The notes under the pieces are model-generated. The model saw nothing but the letters and a program-made list of their open reading frames with translations. It made no database searches and was not told the origin of the DNA. Made by a program: the position numbers and the translations under genes. DNA of 64,000 nucleotides from Aphidius gifuensis (Eukaryota; Arthropoda; Insecta; Hymenoptera; Braconidae): contig NC_057790.1 in the NCBI RefSeq assembly GCF_014905175.1, forward strand, positions 10,473,298 through 10,537,297, written 5' to 3'. Position 1 is the first letter of the stretch. The number at the start of each line of letters is the position of its first letter. Shown piece by piece: positions 22,881 to 34,225 of this stretch.

Positions 22881-23546
22881 TCAGAAAATTTAAACTCGTT
22901 TAACACAATTTGTTCTACTGTCAGTACACTATCACCTATCATTTCACAATCTACATATTCCAACTCTTCTACACTAGATCACGCCTCTCAATGTGAGCTG
23001 AATATTTTCTATCAGAATGTCCGTAGTATTAAAAATAAAAAAACTAAAGATATGTACGTTAATTCATTGCAGTGTCAATATGATATTATTGTTGTTACCG
23101 AGACGTGGCTTGACGATACGATTTCGTCAGGTCATTTTTTTGAAAACTCAATTTACCAAGTATCCAGGAAAGATAGATCTAAATTGTTCAAAACCAGAGG
23201 TGGTGGTGTTCTCATGGCATTAATAAATAATAATTTTAGTCATCATCATATAATCAATCTGCCTAAAGAGATTGATGAAATTATACAGATTGAAGTACTG
23301 GGGATATTTGCTGTGCATTTAAATATTATTTATAGATTGTTTGTTATTTATATTCCACCAGATATGATAAACAGTAATAGTAAAATAGTCATTAATTTTA
23401 TCAAGTTATTTCAGATGTTTTTACTAAAAAATAAAGGTAATATCATAGTTACAGGTGATTTAAACTTGCCAACATTTACAAGTCAGGATATCGACAATAA
23501 CAAAACGACTAATAATGATAGCATCAATAGAATTGGTGTATGTTGA
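22881..23546 (+). pseudogene. LINE ORF2, endonuclease domain (3' part deleted)
   Basis: The AP-endonuclease-like domain of the LINE is recognised by FYQNVRSIKNK, then VVTETWLDD (catalytic Glu), RGGGVLMA and VTGDLNLP (Asp and Asn of the active site). This nuclease nicks target DNA to prime reverse transcription. The frame ends at about 23,546; the last part of the nuclease (the SDH motif region) and the linker to the reverse transcriptase are absent, so an internal deletion joins the two domains near 23,520-23,560. Confidence 0.8.
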
Positions 23547-23547
23547 A

Positions 23548-25096
23548 TTAGTTGGGGTTGCTGGACTGTTGCTATCTTTATCGAACAAAAACACTGTGGG
23601 CCTGGATAGACTATCATCGTCAGTTATCAAGATATGTCCTGACGCTTTGGTCTATCCACTCCATTACTTATTTAATTCTATCATAAGCTCTGGTGTCTAT
23701 CCTAAAGCATGGAAAAAAACAGAGGTAATTCCACTGCATAAAAAAGGTAATTTATTGTTGATTGAAAATTACAGGCAAGTGTCTTTGCTACCCGTTATAT
23801 CTAAACTCTTTGAAAAAGCGTTGTGCAGTGAGATTATGTCTTTTTAGTATATATTTATCATGCTACCAGCATGGTTTTACCACCAAAAGAAGTACCTGTA
23901 CTAGTCTGTTGCAGTTCACAGAGTATGTTATACCAAGATTAGATAGTAAAGGTCAAGTTGACGTAATATACACGGACATGTCTAAGGCGTTTGATAGATT
24001 AGATTGGATTATTCTTGTCGAAAAACTAATTCTCATTAAACTACCTATCTGTCTTATTAATCTAATCTGGTCCTATCTGACGGACAGGCAAAGTTTCGTG
24101 TGTATTGATGGTACGTATTCGTTACCATTTACACCAACATCAGGGGTGCCCCAAGGTTCTATTCTGAGCCCACTTCTTTTTAACATTTACATAAACGACT
24201 TGCCAACTTATCTATCGTGTCACACTCTAATTTATGCTGATGATGTGAAACTGTTTTTACCTATTGCCTCAATAACAGACTGTCAATTCCTTCAAAATAA
24301 CATCAACAAGTTTCTCAGCTGGTGTGTAATGAACAAACTTGATGTCAACATAGATAAATGTAATGTGATGTCTTTCTTTAAAACAAGAACATCAATTAAA
24401 TTTGATTATCACATGAATAGTAGGCTTTTGAATCGACCTATAGTCATAAATGATCTTGGTGTATCATTTGACAGCAAAATGCTTTTTGATTATCACCTCG
24501 TGGGTTTAATAAAGTCGGCTATGTCTGCACTAGGGTTTGTGATTAGAATATCTCAAAGTTTCAATAATCCGGCATCAATTAAGACTTTGTATTTCGCGTT
24601 TGTACAGTCTAAATTGGATTATTGTAGTATTATTTGTCAACTGCGTAATAAAAAACAATTAAAATTGTACAATAAAGTAATTAGAAATTTTCAAAAGTTT
24701 CTTATATTTAAGATGCATGGCAAATATCCACCAAGGGGTACTGATGACGATACGTTGCACCTGCTGATTGACATGGAGAGCATGAAATTCAGACGTGGAA
24801 CAGCAATTATCAATTATTTCATCAAATTATTACACGGGGAAATAGATGGCAATGACATCCTGAATGGCATTCGCCTCAATACAATCAATACAAATCTGAG
24901 AACTATTTCACCATTTATTATGTCACCTGCTGGTAGCAGGGTATCGTCATCATCCCCAGTAGCTAGAATGGTTAGAGCTACAAATGAGGTGTGTAAAAAA
25001 ACATTATTATTAAGTAAAATTAAGGAAATGCATACAATTTCACCAAAGTTTGTACTTGAATGTGTTCGTGCATCAAAAAACTCAGGCAATAAATAG
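23548..25096 (+). pseudogene. LINE ORF2, reverse transcriptase domain (frameshifted)
   Basis: The RT fingers and palm are present: GLDRLSSSVIK, VIPLHKKGN and YRQVSLLPVISKLFEK in one frame up to about 23,845; then HGFTTKRSTCTSLL, the catalytic TDMSKAFD, GVPQGSILSPLLFNIYIND and YADDVKLF (24,233-24,256) in a second frame to the TAG at 25,094. The YADD box supplies the catalytic Asp pair. The signature groups it with Jockey/CR1-type LINEs. One frameshift near 23,840 and the missing upstream linker make it inactive. Confidence 0.85.
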
Positions 25097-25751
25097 ATTT
25101 TAAGAATTGTTAATAGTTATATGTACACGACTGGTAGCCTAATTAAAATTATGATTAAAAGCGGTTAGCTTAATATATTATTTAATAAGAGAATATAATT
25201 ATTGTATTTATTGAATATTAACTCAAATATGTATATTTTACTGTAGCCCTTAATATCGGTTACACTGAAAAAACGTTCCCGCTGCAGGCACGGTCTATTA
25301 GACCGGTAATGGTAGACCGCTACCGTAGCAGGATGTCCATGTAAATTCTCGGTAAACTGTACTGCTGTGAGAGCAGTACAAAGCACTGCTGTGGCAACTG
25401 AATGCGTGCATCTGTATGCGCGGTCAAATACGGTTCGCAACTTTGACATCTCTTATAGGTTAGGATTAAAATTTAGCATTTTTTTAAATGTTTAATTAAA
25501 CATTTCTTTCAATGTTAAATTAAAAAATTTTTTTTTACGTTAAAAATTAATTTTTTTACATTTTTTATTTACCGGGTAATATCATTTTTATGTTATCATT
25601 ATAGTTAATGCAATTTCTTTGTTTATTCAATAAGTTAACTTATTATTATTACATGGTAAATTAAAAATGTAAATTTTTTTTTTTTTTATTCTATTTTTTT
25701 AATTCTATAATCATATTTATCAATAATTAAAATATTAATAATATACATATA

Positions 25752-26213
25752 TGTAGGAATATGAATTATTCAGGATAGTAATAGGGATTTTTTAGGATAG
25801 TAATAAGGAATAAACTCGAGAGGCTTTTATTAATTTAATAGTGAGGTATATTTATTAACTTTTAACCTTCAAAAAACAATACAAAAAGTGTCTTTCGGAC
25901 TAAGCGTTTTTTCGTCTTACTTATTCACGCACAAGTTACGAACTAACTTTCATCCCTCAAAAACACCATGCACACCGACAACATTCATTCTTTTCAAAAC
26001 ATTCTGCCGATTTCTTTTTGCTTCTAGGATATTTTCTTTTTTATTTTTTCTTATTGTCTTTTCGACCTTACACATTTTTCACAGTCTTAATCCTAATCCT
26101 TAACTTTGCTTTACCTTCACATTTGTCGTCACGCCTATCATTTCTACTCACAAACATGCATCTTTCATCCTTCTTTCATCTCTCTCACTCACACTCATTC
26201 CACTACTCCTACA
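25752..26213 (-). repeat. Gypsy 3' LTR
   Basis: 462 bases, reading TGTAGG...CCTACA on either strand. It appears identical by eye to 39,529-39,990. The last codons of pol run into it: the stop TAG at 26,209-26,211 uses the first bases of the LTR. No classical polypurine tract is obvious immediately before it. Confidence 0.9.
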
Positions 26214-29200
26214 ACCGGCCGTCCTGCACGACAGCATCGTCCTCGATGCCACCTTCATCTTCGGACATCTCTTCGGTCGTTGTCGCCTTTTCGTCATCGT
26301 CTTCTTCTTCTCCTCCTTCTACCTCCACAGCCCATTGTGACCAAGGCTTCATGAAATCAGCGGCCGTACTAGTTTTTATCGGCCCTTCGTGCTCACCAAT
26401 TTTTTCTACTGCATAGCGATTATTTCTCATGGTCTTTATTACTTTATACGGACAATGTCTCCTTCTTTGTACATCTTTGCATCAATTCTTTTCTTGTTGT
26501 AGTATTTCTTATTTTCTTCTTGGATCTTGGACAAAGCTTCCTTTGCCTCCATTCTTATCCGGCTACGATTTTCTTGAAATACCTCAACCAATTCATTGTC
26601 TATCAATTGTCTTAAATCGATATCATCTTTCAATTTCATCTTTGTACCAATTAATATTTCAAAAGGAGATCTTCCAATACTCCTATTTGATGCAGCATTT
26701 AAAAACTGCTGCAACCTTTCAACATGCTTAAACCACTCCAGGGGGTTCTCCATTGCCAGTTTAGTTAACACCGGAATGGTTCGGTTTATTCTTTCCACCT
26801 GGCCATTGCCTCGAGGCACCCCTGTAGTTACCAACACATGTTCTATTCCTTCTTGCTCACAGTATTCGGCAAATACTTTAGAAGTGAACGCCGTTCCTCG
26901 ATCCGAGATAATTCTTCTCGGATTACCAAATGTTACTGCCTGTTTTTGCAAACGTTTAACTACCTCGTCCGAGGTCGTCGACTTGGTTGGATACAACCAT
27001 ACAAACTTCGTGAATGCATCCACAACTGCAAACAGGTGACAATAGCTCTTTCTTGTTGAAGGAAGCGGGCCCAAATGATCAATATGATACGTGTCCAATG
27101 GCACGTCCCCCTTATCTATTGTATTCAAAAACCCCTCACCTTTCCCATGCTTTTTTTCACCCAAAATGCATTGCACACAATTGTCCACGAATTTTTTAAC
27201 TTTATTTTTCATGTCGGGAAACCAGTACTGTTGCTTTAACACTTGCTCTGTTTTCCCGCTTGCGAAATGTCCTCTTTCATGCGCCATACGCATCACCTCA
27301 TGTTGCATACCTGCTGGTATCACGAGCAACTCTTTCCCTGCACTCTGACGATATAGTATCTTCTGAGAAGATAGATTAAAATTATTACTCGGTTGCTTCA
27401 CTTCCGTGTCAATAATTTTTCTTACTGCTGGATCGTCCCACTGACATTTTTTAATTCGTTCCACTAATTCTCTACCACTACTACGTATACACAACACATG
27501 CACAGGGTTTCGGCTCAGAGCGTCCACGTGACGCATCGCTGTTCCTGCTCGATGTTCTATTGTGTAATCGTACTGTTCCAACGTTAACGCCCATCTGGCT
27601 ACTTTAAAATTCAGCTCTTTCTTTTTCATCGTAAAGACAAAAGCTTGACAATCAGTTATTATCTTAAACTGAATGCCCAACAAATAAACTCTGAATTTTT
27701 CTAACGCTTTTATCACTGCTAATATCTCCAACTCATAACTGGTATACTTTTCTTGAGTTGGTGATGTCTTCCAACTTGCGAAATAAACTGGGTGAAACTT
27801 TTCATCCTCAGAATCTTTCTGCATCAACGCTGCACCTAAACCTTCTCGGCAGGCGTCTGTATGTAGCTGAGTTTCGGCCTCCTGCCGATACAGTTTCAAC
27901 ACTGGTTTATTTATCAAAGACTCTTTTAATTTTTCAAAGGCCAACTCTTGTCGTGGACCAAATGTGAATTTAACGTCATCACGCAACAGATCCGACAACG
28001 GCTTTGCAATTAATGAGTATTGGGGTATAAATTTACGGAAATACCCCGTCAACCCCAAAAAACTCTGTATTTTTTTCACCGTGTTAGGCAACGGAAAATT
28101 CTTCACCGCCTTCGTCTTATCTTCCGACGGACTGATCCGCCCTTTTTCTACTACGTATCCCAAGTAATTCACCTTGGTTACTAGCAGCTCGCACTTTTTC
28201 CAATTGATAATGAGGCCATGACTCCTCGCTGTATTTAGTACTCTTTTTAATTTTTCGGCACCTTCTTTTTCTGATCCTGCCGGAATAATTAAATCATCTA
28301 AATACGTGAGTACAACATTTTCATTAATCAATGTATGGAATATCGCTCGAATAAACGTTTGGAATACTGATGGCGAAATGCTCATGCCAAACGGTACCAT
28401 TAAAAACTCGTATTGACCGTCGGGCGTGACAAACGCCGTATATTTCACACTATCTTCTTCAATCGGCACATGGAAAAATCCATCTTTCAGATCTAGCGTA
28501 CTGAAAACACTTGCATCTTGCAGTCTGTCTAGTTGGTCCTCTATTAGTGGCAATGGATTTCTGTCTCTGATTATCTTTTTATTTAACCAACGATAATCCA
28601 CACAGAGACGTGTCTCTCCATTTTTTTTCATCACAGGCACCACTGGACTTGCATATTCAGACGTGCTCTTTCTTATTATTCCCCGTCTCTCCCAGTCATT
28701 CGTTATTTCGTTAATCTTTATTCTCTGCTCCGCAGGCAGTCTCCTGGGACGCTGATTGACTGGGACGTCATCTTTAAGGATTATTCTCATTTTTACATTT
28801 GTTTCCTCTGTTTTCTGAGGTACATATGCTTCTACTAACTCTTTAATTTCTTCTTTAATACGTTTGTCTCTTACGTGTGCTAACGACAAATCGCTTTCTT
28901 GATTCTCGACGTCATTAACTTTGATATGCAAAATTGATTGCCAACCTATGTCATCCGAGTGTACTTCGACCTCCGTCGATTTCTTCGGCTTGACCGTGGC
29001 CTGTCTATTGACCCAATTGACCTCAGCTACTTCTGATAATTCACCTCCAATTAATAGATCATAACCCATCCAATTATCGGGCACAATGTCGATGTTAAAC
29101 CAAAATAGTAATCCATCAATTTCTATTTCTGTTTTAAATCGACCCAATGTCGTCATCTCAGCTGATCCCATGCCATTGAATGTCAACGTCTTCTTTTCTA

Positions 29201-30557
29201 AGGGCGGAGCTCCAAGACGAACATACAAGCTCGCGCTAGCCACATGCAGATCACTACCAGAGTCTATTATGGCATTGACCGACTGACCCAATATTTTAAC
29301 GTTTTTATACGTCTTTTTGTCTGTATGGTCTATTTTATCCACTCGCACCTTTGGCTTATCACTTTCTTTTTTTTGTTCAACTGATTTGGTGCACTCTGGG
29401 GCAATATGACCCAGTTCATTACATTTAAAACATTTCTTCCCTTTATTTTGATCAGGGCACTCTTTAGCGAAATGTTCTTTGCTACCACACACATAACATT
29501 TCTTTAGTTTTCTGTCATTGCTCTTCTCCCCATCGGGGACCGTTTTCTTTAATTTTTCATTATCTGGCAGTTTCTTTACGACTCTATTCTTTTGGCTGTT
29601 ACCTTTCAGTTCTTCGTACAGCCTCATTTTCTCACGCAATTCTTTAATTGTCTTTGCGCCGTAAAGTACTGCTTTGTGTGATTCATCATCTTTTATGCCA
29701 GCAACAATATATCTTATAATTACGTTTGTCTCCATTCCCGGAGCATGACTCGCAATTTCTGTTGCACGGTACACATAAGCCAGAAATGTTTCTTCTTTTC
29801 TCTTCTCAATAGATGCTAACTGCTGATGCACCTTGCCGCTGTCCATGGTATCTGCGAACTCTTCCAGTAGCAGCTCTTTCCATCTGCTCCACGCCTTCGC
29901 ACTCACACTTCTCATGTACATCATGGCTGCGCCTTGCAACAACCTCTCTGCATATATTTTTTTATATAGGTCAGACCATTCATATTCGTCTGCTGCTTGA
30001 AGAAATCTGTTGAGCCATTACTGCAAATTTTCTCCTTTTTCACCACTGAATTTCTCAAGAGAGTCTATCACCTCGTCCAACCGGACCACTGGTCTCTTCT
30101 CTCTTCTTTCAGTTTTTTCTCGTCTTCTAGGTCGAGGAACTTCTTCCTCGCTCTCGGAGTCACTCTCTGATGACGTGGTGTGATTTGTGTACGCTTTGCG
30201 TAACCTCTCACGCAACTCTGCGCTTCGGCCAAACCTGCTCAACCCACGTTTAGTGAGCTCGTCTTTGAGTTGTAACTTAGACATCTCGTCAATGAATCGG
30301 TCGTCAAACCCTTCATTTTGACTTCCGTCATCACTACTTTTGTCACTCTCGTCACCACTTTGATTGTTTGGTCTGGTACCTTTTTTGCTTTTGCCTTTGT
30401 CATCAGGCTCCACCAAAGCCTTTTTGAGTCTTTGCACCAAAACAGCTTTTGCGCCCTTGCTTGACCTACCCAGGTCTTCCAGCCTCTTACGCAATTCTTC
30501 TATTGACAACGCTTCTATCTCTAACATTGTCATACCACTGTTTGATGGTCCCTCCAT
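26209..30557 (-). pseudogene. Gypsy gag-pol polyprotein (one stop, one frameshift)
   Basis: It is a single long frame from ATG at 30,557. Order: two SAP-like motifs (LSIEELRKRLEDLG; LQLKDELTKRGL) and an acidic/Arg-rich linker; gag core; two CCHC zinc knuckles (CYVCGSKEHFAKEC; CFKCNELGHIAPEC); aspartic protease (IIDSGSDLHVAS); reverse transcriptase with YLDD near 28,290; RNase H (TDACREGLGA); HHCC integrase zinc site and core with HIDHLGP, ISDRGTAF and NGQVERINR supplying the D, D and E residues; acidic C-terminus. It copies genomic RNA and integrates the cDNA. Damage: an in-frame TAA at 30,018-30,020 in gag, and a one-base frame change near 26,437 that shifts the last 75 codons. The start inside gag at 29,942 is not a true ATG. 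Otherwise complete. Confidence 0.9.
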
Positions 30558-30586
30558 TATGCCAAAGTAAAAACAATCTTCAATAT

Positions 30587-30591
30587 AATAT
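30587..30591. repeat. BEL/Pao target duplication, left
   Basis: AATAT directly before the left BEL LTR, repeated at 39,449-39,453 directly after the right LTR. A five-base duplication is usual for BEL/Pao. Confidence 0.85.
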
Positions 30592-31286
30592 TGTTCCGTC
30601 GGAAAGAGAGGTAAGCGAGAAGAGAGAGAGAAAGAAAAAGATAAATTTTATTTGAGAAAAAATAAGTTTGAAATTGTAAACTAAAATCAAAAAAAATATA
30701 TAAAACATACAACACATTGAGGTAGCGAGTCTAATCCTCTGACGGCACGAGCCGATGCCGACTAATCCCTCAAACTGACAACGTTTGCCATTAGAAAAAT
30801 GTTGCAGTTTGAGGACAATGAGGATTAGGCCGCTGACCTCGAAGACCACCCAGTCTTTCGAGGAATACCATAAAATACATTTAAAACATTTGGAAGTTTG
30901 TCGGGTCCAAGCGACGCTTGGTTATACAGGCGTCGTTTGGCCTTCTAGAATTTTCCAGATTTTTCATTACTAAGGCCCAGAAGCTGGTGAGCGTCCTGGA
31001 CCTTTTTTCTAAATCAGTTGCATTTGCAAACCCGTAGACTACAGAGCTCTCTCTTGTCACTTGCTATTATAAAAATCAACTTAAATAATTTCAAGTTTAA
31101 TAAAATAAAATTAAATTAATTTCATTAATAAATTAAATAATAACATAAAATTTAAATAATGATTTACATGATAATAATTAAAATTAAACAGTAAAAAACG
31201 AAAAATATCATTGTGTTAATTATTTAAATTAACTACCCTCAACTCCTTACTCGATATAAATCCCTTAACGGGCAATATATCCAACA
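30592..31286 (+). repeat. BEL/Pao 5' LTR
   Basis: 695 bases. It differs from the 3' LTR at about five sites (for example GGTAGCGAGT against GGTAGCTAGT, and AGCTGGTGAG against AGCTGGTTAG). It contains an inverted pair around AACGTTTGCCATTAG. The following 31,287-32,971 is the untranslated leader. Confidence 0.93.
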
Positions 31287-32971
31287 TTTTTTGGTGCCGA
31301 AACCAGGGACATTTAGATTAAATAAATTAAATAAAATAATATATTTATCAAAAAACAAAAAAATATACAAATTAAGTGAAGTAATTTAATTTAACCGAGT
31401 GACAAGTGCGTACATTTGTGTAACTTATACACTCATAATAAATATATATACAAAATATATTTATTATACTATAAACAATTTGAACAATTATATTCAAACA
31501 ATATAAATTAATCAAAGTTAAAGTGACAGCATTTCATTTTTGCGCAAATAATATTAAACTAACAATTAAAATATATATAATATATTTATTATAAACAGTA
31601 AGACAAGTGACAAGTGCCACAAACGATTATCAAAACTTGAATTATACATACGTATATACAGACACATACATGCATATATGCACTGACACGTATACACTCA
31701 ACATATACGTGTGCATAGACACATATACACTCAATGTATACGTGCGCATAAACGCAACTACGCACAAATCTCAAGTGATAGATAATTGTTGTCAACTATT
31801 ATAAGTAATGAACAATAAATCTAAAGAACAATTTAGATAAAATAAATAAAAATAAAAAGTGATCAATATAACTTAATAATTATATTTGTGTTAAATATAA
31901 CTATGAAACATTATTATAAAATTCACACATAAACATTTGTGCATAAATCATAATTGAATAATATAATTTTCAGTAATTATATTTGTGTAAAAAAAAATAA
32001 TTAAAAAGATAAACAACAACGTGATCCATCCAGCCAGAGGTCATTGAGTCAGCAAACCTGCAGACGGTCAAGTTCTACCAGCTCGAATCAAGGATCAACA
32101 AACGGCAAGTCTTTTGAATTTTTATCAATTAGAATATATGTGCGATAACCCCAAATAATCAATTAATTATTAAATAATCGAATTAATACGTTTGAGATGT
32201 TTTTTAAATAACCGCTATAATCAATTTGATGATTACGGCCTGAAATTATTACAATTATCGAAGTGCTCAGTTGATCATTTGTTTAGTAAAAATCGAATAA
32301 ATTAAAAAAAAAAAAAATTGAAAGTCAACAATTATTGCTTAAAAAATTAAATATTTAGGAAAATTAAATGTCAGATAATCCAATTAATTAATTGAATTAT
32401 CAATCAAATTATAAAATTAATAAATAATAAGTGAATAATCAATTGAACAATTAAATAATCGAATAATTAAAATAACCAAATAGTAACAATTACGTAATTG
32501 AAAATCGAACATAATCGAAGAATTAAAAAATAAATAAATTATTAAAGAATTCAAAAAAATATCGACGAATAATCGTGATCAATCGATAATCGAGAGATCA
32601 TAAATAATTAATCGATAATCGAGCAATCGATTATTGATACGATCGATACTGGCGCTCGGAACATCATCGCATTCAATTCTTCGATAGAATTACAATTTTG
32701 CTATCCGTTTTTAAAAAACTAAATTAATTGATCAATCGTTTACAGTTAAACTTAGTTGCCTTTTACGTAAGTTAAATGTCTAACGATTGTACAAAAAAAA
32801 TTAAAGAAACACAATTAATAAAGTATCGTAATAAATTCTAATAAAAAACAATTTAAATTTTATTAATCAAATTTAATATCGAGCAATTGATAAAATATAT
32901 TTGAAATTGTATCGAGTTGAGTGCGTTGATTTTTGACGTCCGTTATCGTATTGTCAATAAAATAATCGAAT
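31287..32971 (+). promoter_or_regulatory. BEL/Pao leader with primer-binding site
   Basis: The sequence TTTTTTGGTGCCGAAACCAG right after the LTR is the probable tRNA primer-binding site; the tRNA is not assigned. The rest is AT-rich untranslated leader with a CATA/TACA microsatellite-like stretch at 31,640-31,760 and many AATTAAT/ATCGAT words near 32,550-32,650. Confidence 0.6.
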
Positions 32972-34225
32972 ATGGTGAATATAAGGACCATCGCCCAAAA
33001 AAGGGCAACTTTGAAAACTCAGATGACGACCCTCCGGAATTTAATGGACACCGAGTCTATCGAAGAGACAAACATTCGATTACGCATGAATCGAATTACC
33101 GAATTATACAAAGAATACGAAATACTCCACGACGAGGCGACGTTCGTGGAGCCGGATAACGAAAACCATCAAGTCGAATATGACATAATACTTGAACGAT
33201 ACTTTACGTTAGCAACTAAGGTAGAATTAATTTCGCAATCAATCGAAGCAACTTCCGTTCCTCCAGAAAACATTCAAAAGAAAAGCAAAATCAAATTACC
33301 ACAAACTCAGATCCCAAAGTTCAATGGAGAATTTGAGAATTGGTTGTCATTTAAAAATGCCTTTCAAGCTATAATTAGAGCACCTACAGAATTAGACGAA
33401 ATCGATAAATTCCGTCTTCTTGATGATGCCATAATTGGTGAGGCAAAAAAGAAAATTGCAAATTACCCAATTGCCGAATCAAGTTTCGAAAAGGCTTGGG
33501 CGACTTTAGAACGGGCTTATGAAGTCAAAAGAATAATTATCTCGCGCCATATAGCATCGTTGATTAATTTGCCCGCCCAAGATAAAGCATCTACCGAAGG
33601 TTTAAACAATCTTGTTGATCAATTAAGACTTAACGTAACATGTCTCGAAGCTTTGAACGTACATGTTGGTCCGGAAATGCTCATCGGTCTTTTAGAGTGT
33701 AAGTTGCATAGATCCACTGGTCAAAAGTGGGTCAACACACTCGAACGAGACACATTTCCCACTCTGGATTCTCTCTGTGATTTTTTGACTAACGAAGCAA
33801 TTTGTTTAGCGCAATTCAAGAGAAAAGAATCCGATATTACCGAATCAAGTGAAAAAGTTCAGCCTCCGTCTAAGAAGAGGCGTTTTAATAATAAACCAAC
33901 AAATAAACCAACAAATAAACCAAATAACACTAATACTCATTCGACATTTGCAATCAGCACGTCCAATAATTGCGTCATTTGTAACGACCGGCAACACCCT
34001 CTATACACGTGCGAAAATTTTAAAAAATTATCTGTGCCGGAAAGACGTGAGATCGTAAAAAAAGCTAATCTATGTGAAGTTTCTCTTCGCTATCACAGAG
34101 GTGAATGCTATCTAAAAAATTGCAGGTTATGTAACAAAAAACATAACATACATTTGCATGAAGATATCCCAGTCTCTTCAAACAGAGAGACTAAGTCCAA
34201 AAATGCAGAGAAAAAGAAAGAGTGA
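32972..34225 (+). CDS. BEL/Pao Gag
   Basis: 417 codons from ATG at 32,972. The N-terminal part is helical. The centre has the DUF1759 gag core (PKFNGEFENWLSFKNAF; LLECKLHRSTGQKW), and the C-terminus has two Cys/His clusters (CVICNDRQHPLYTC; CRLCNKKHNIHLH) that would bind RNA, followed by a Lys-rich end. A Pro/Asn/Lys repeat (NKPT)n at about residues 308-320 has low complexity. Gag assembles the particle. It ends at TGA 34,223-34,225, immediately followed by CTAG, and the same frame stays open into pol; see findings for possible readthrough. No lesion within gag. Confidence 0.9.
   Translation: MVNIRTIAQKRATLKTQMTTLRNLMDTESIEETNIRLRMNRITELYKEYEILHDEATFVEPDNENHQVEYDIILERYFTLATKVELISQSIEATSVPPENIQKKSKIKLPQTQIPKFNGEFENWLSFKNAFQAIIRAPTELDEIDKFRLLDDAIIGEAKKKIANYPIAESSFEKAWATLERAYEVKRIIISRHIASLINLPAQDKASTEGLNNLVDQLRLNVTCLEALNVHVGPEMLIGLLECKLHRSTGQKWVNTLERDTFPTLDSLCDFLTNEAICLAQFKRKESDITESSEKVQPPSKKRRFNNKPTNKPTNKPNNTNTHSTFAISTSNNCVICNDRQHPLYTCENFKKLSVPERREIVKKANLCEVSLRYHRGECYLKNCRLCNKKHNIHLHEDIPVSSNRETKSKNAEKKKE

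Larger units (their letters stand above)
17990..25110 (+). mobile_element. Non-LTR retrotransposon (Jockey/CR1-like LINE), interrupted
   Basis: A two-ORF LINE on the plus strand: ORF1 (18,552-19,559) with coiled coil and RNA-binding-like C-terminus, ORF2 with an APE endonuclease and a reverse transcriptase containing YADD. A separate 3,186-bp DNA transposon sits between ORF1 and the endonuclease domain. The 5' start is uncertain; the 3' end is taken just after the ORF2 stop, where no long poly-A tail is seen. Frameshifts in both ORFs and an internal deletion make it inactive. Confidence 0.8.

Noticed and set aside
30580..30973. Frames repeated at 30,580-30,973 and 38,739-39,135
   Set aside because: Both are within the duplicated BEL LTRs.
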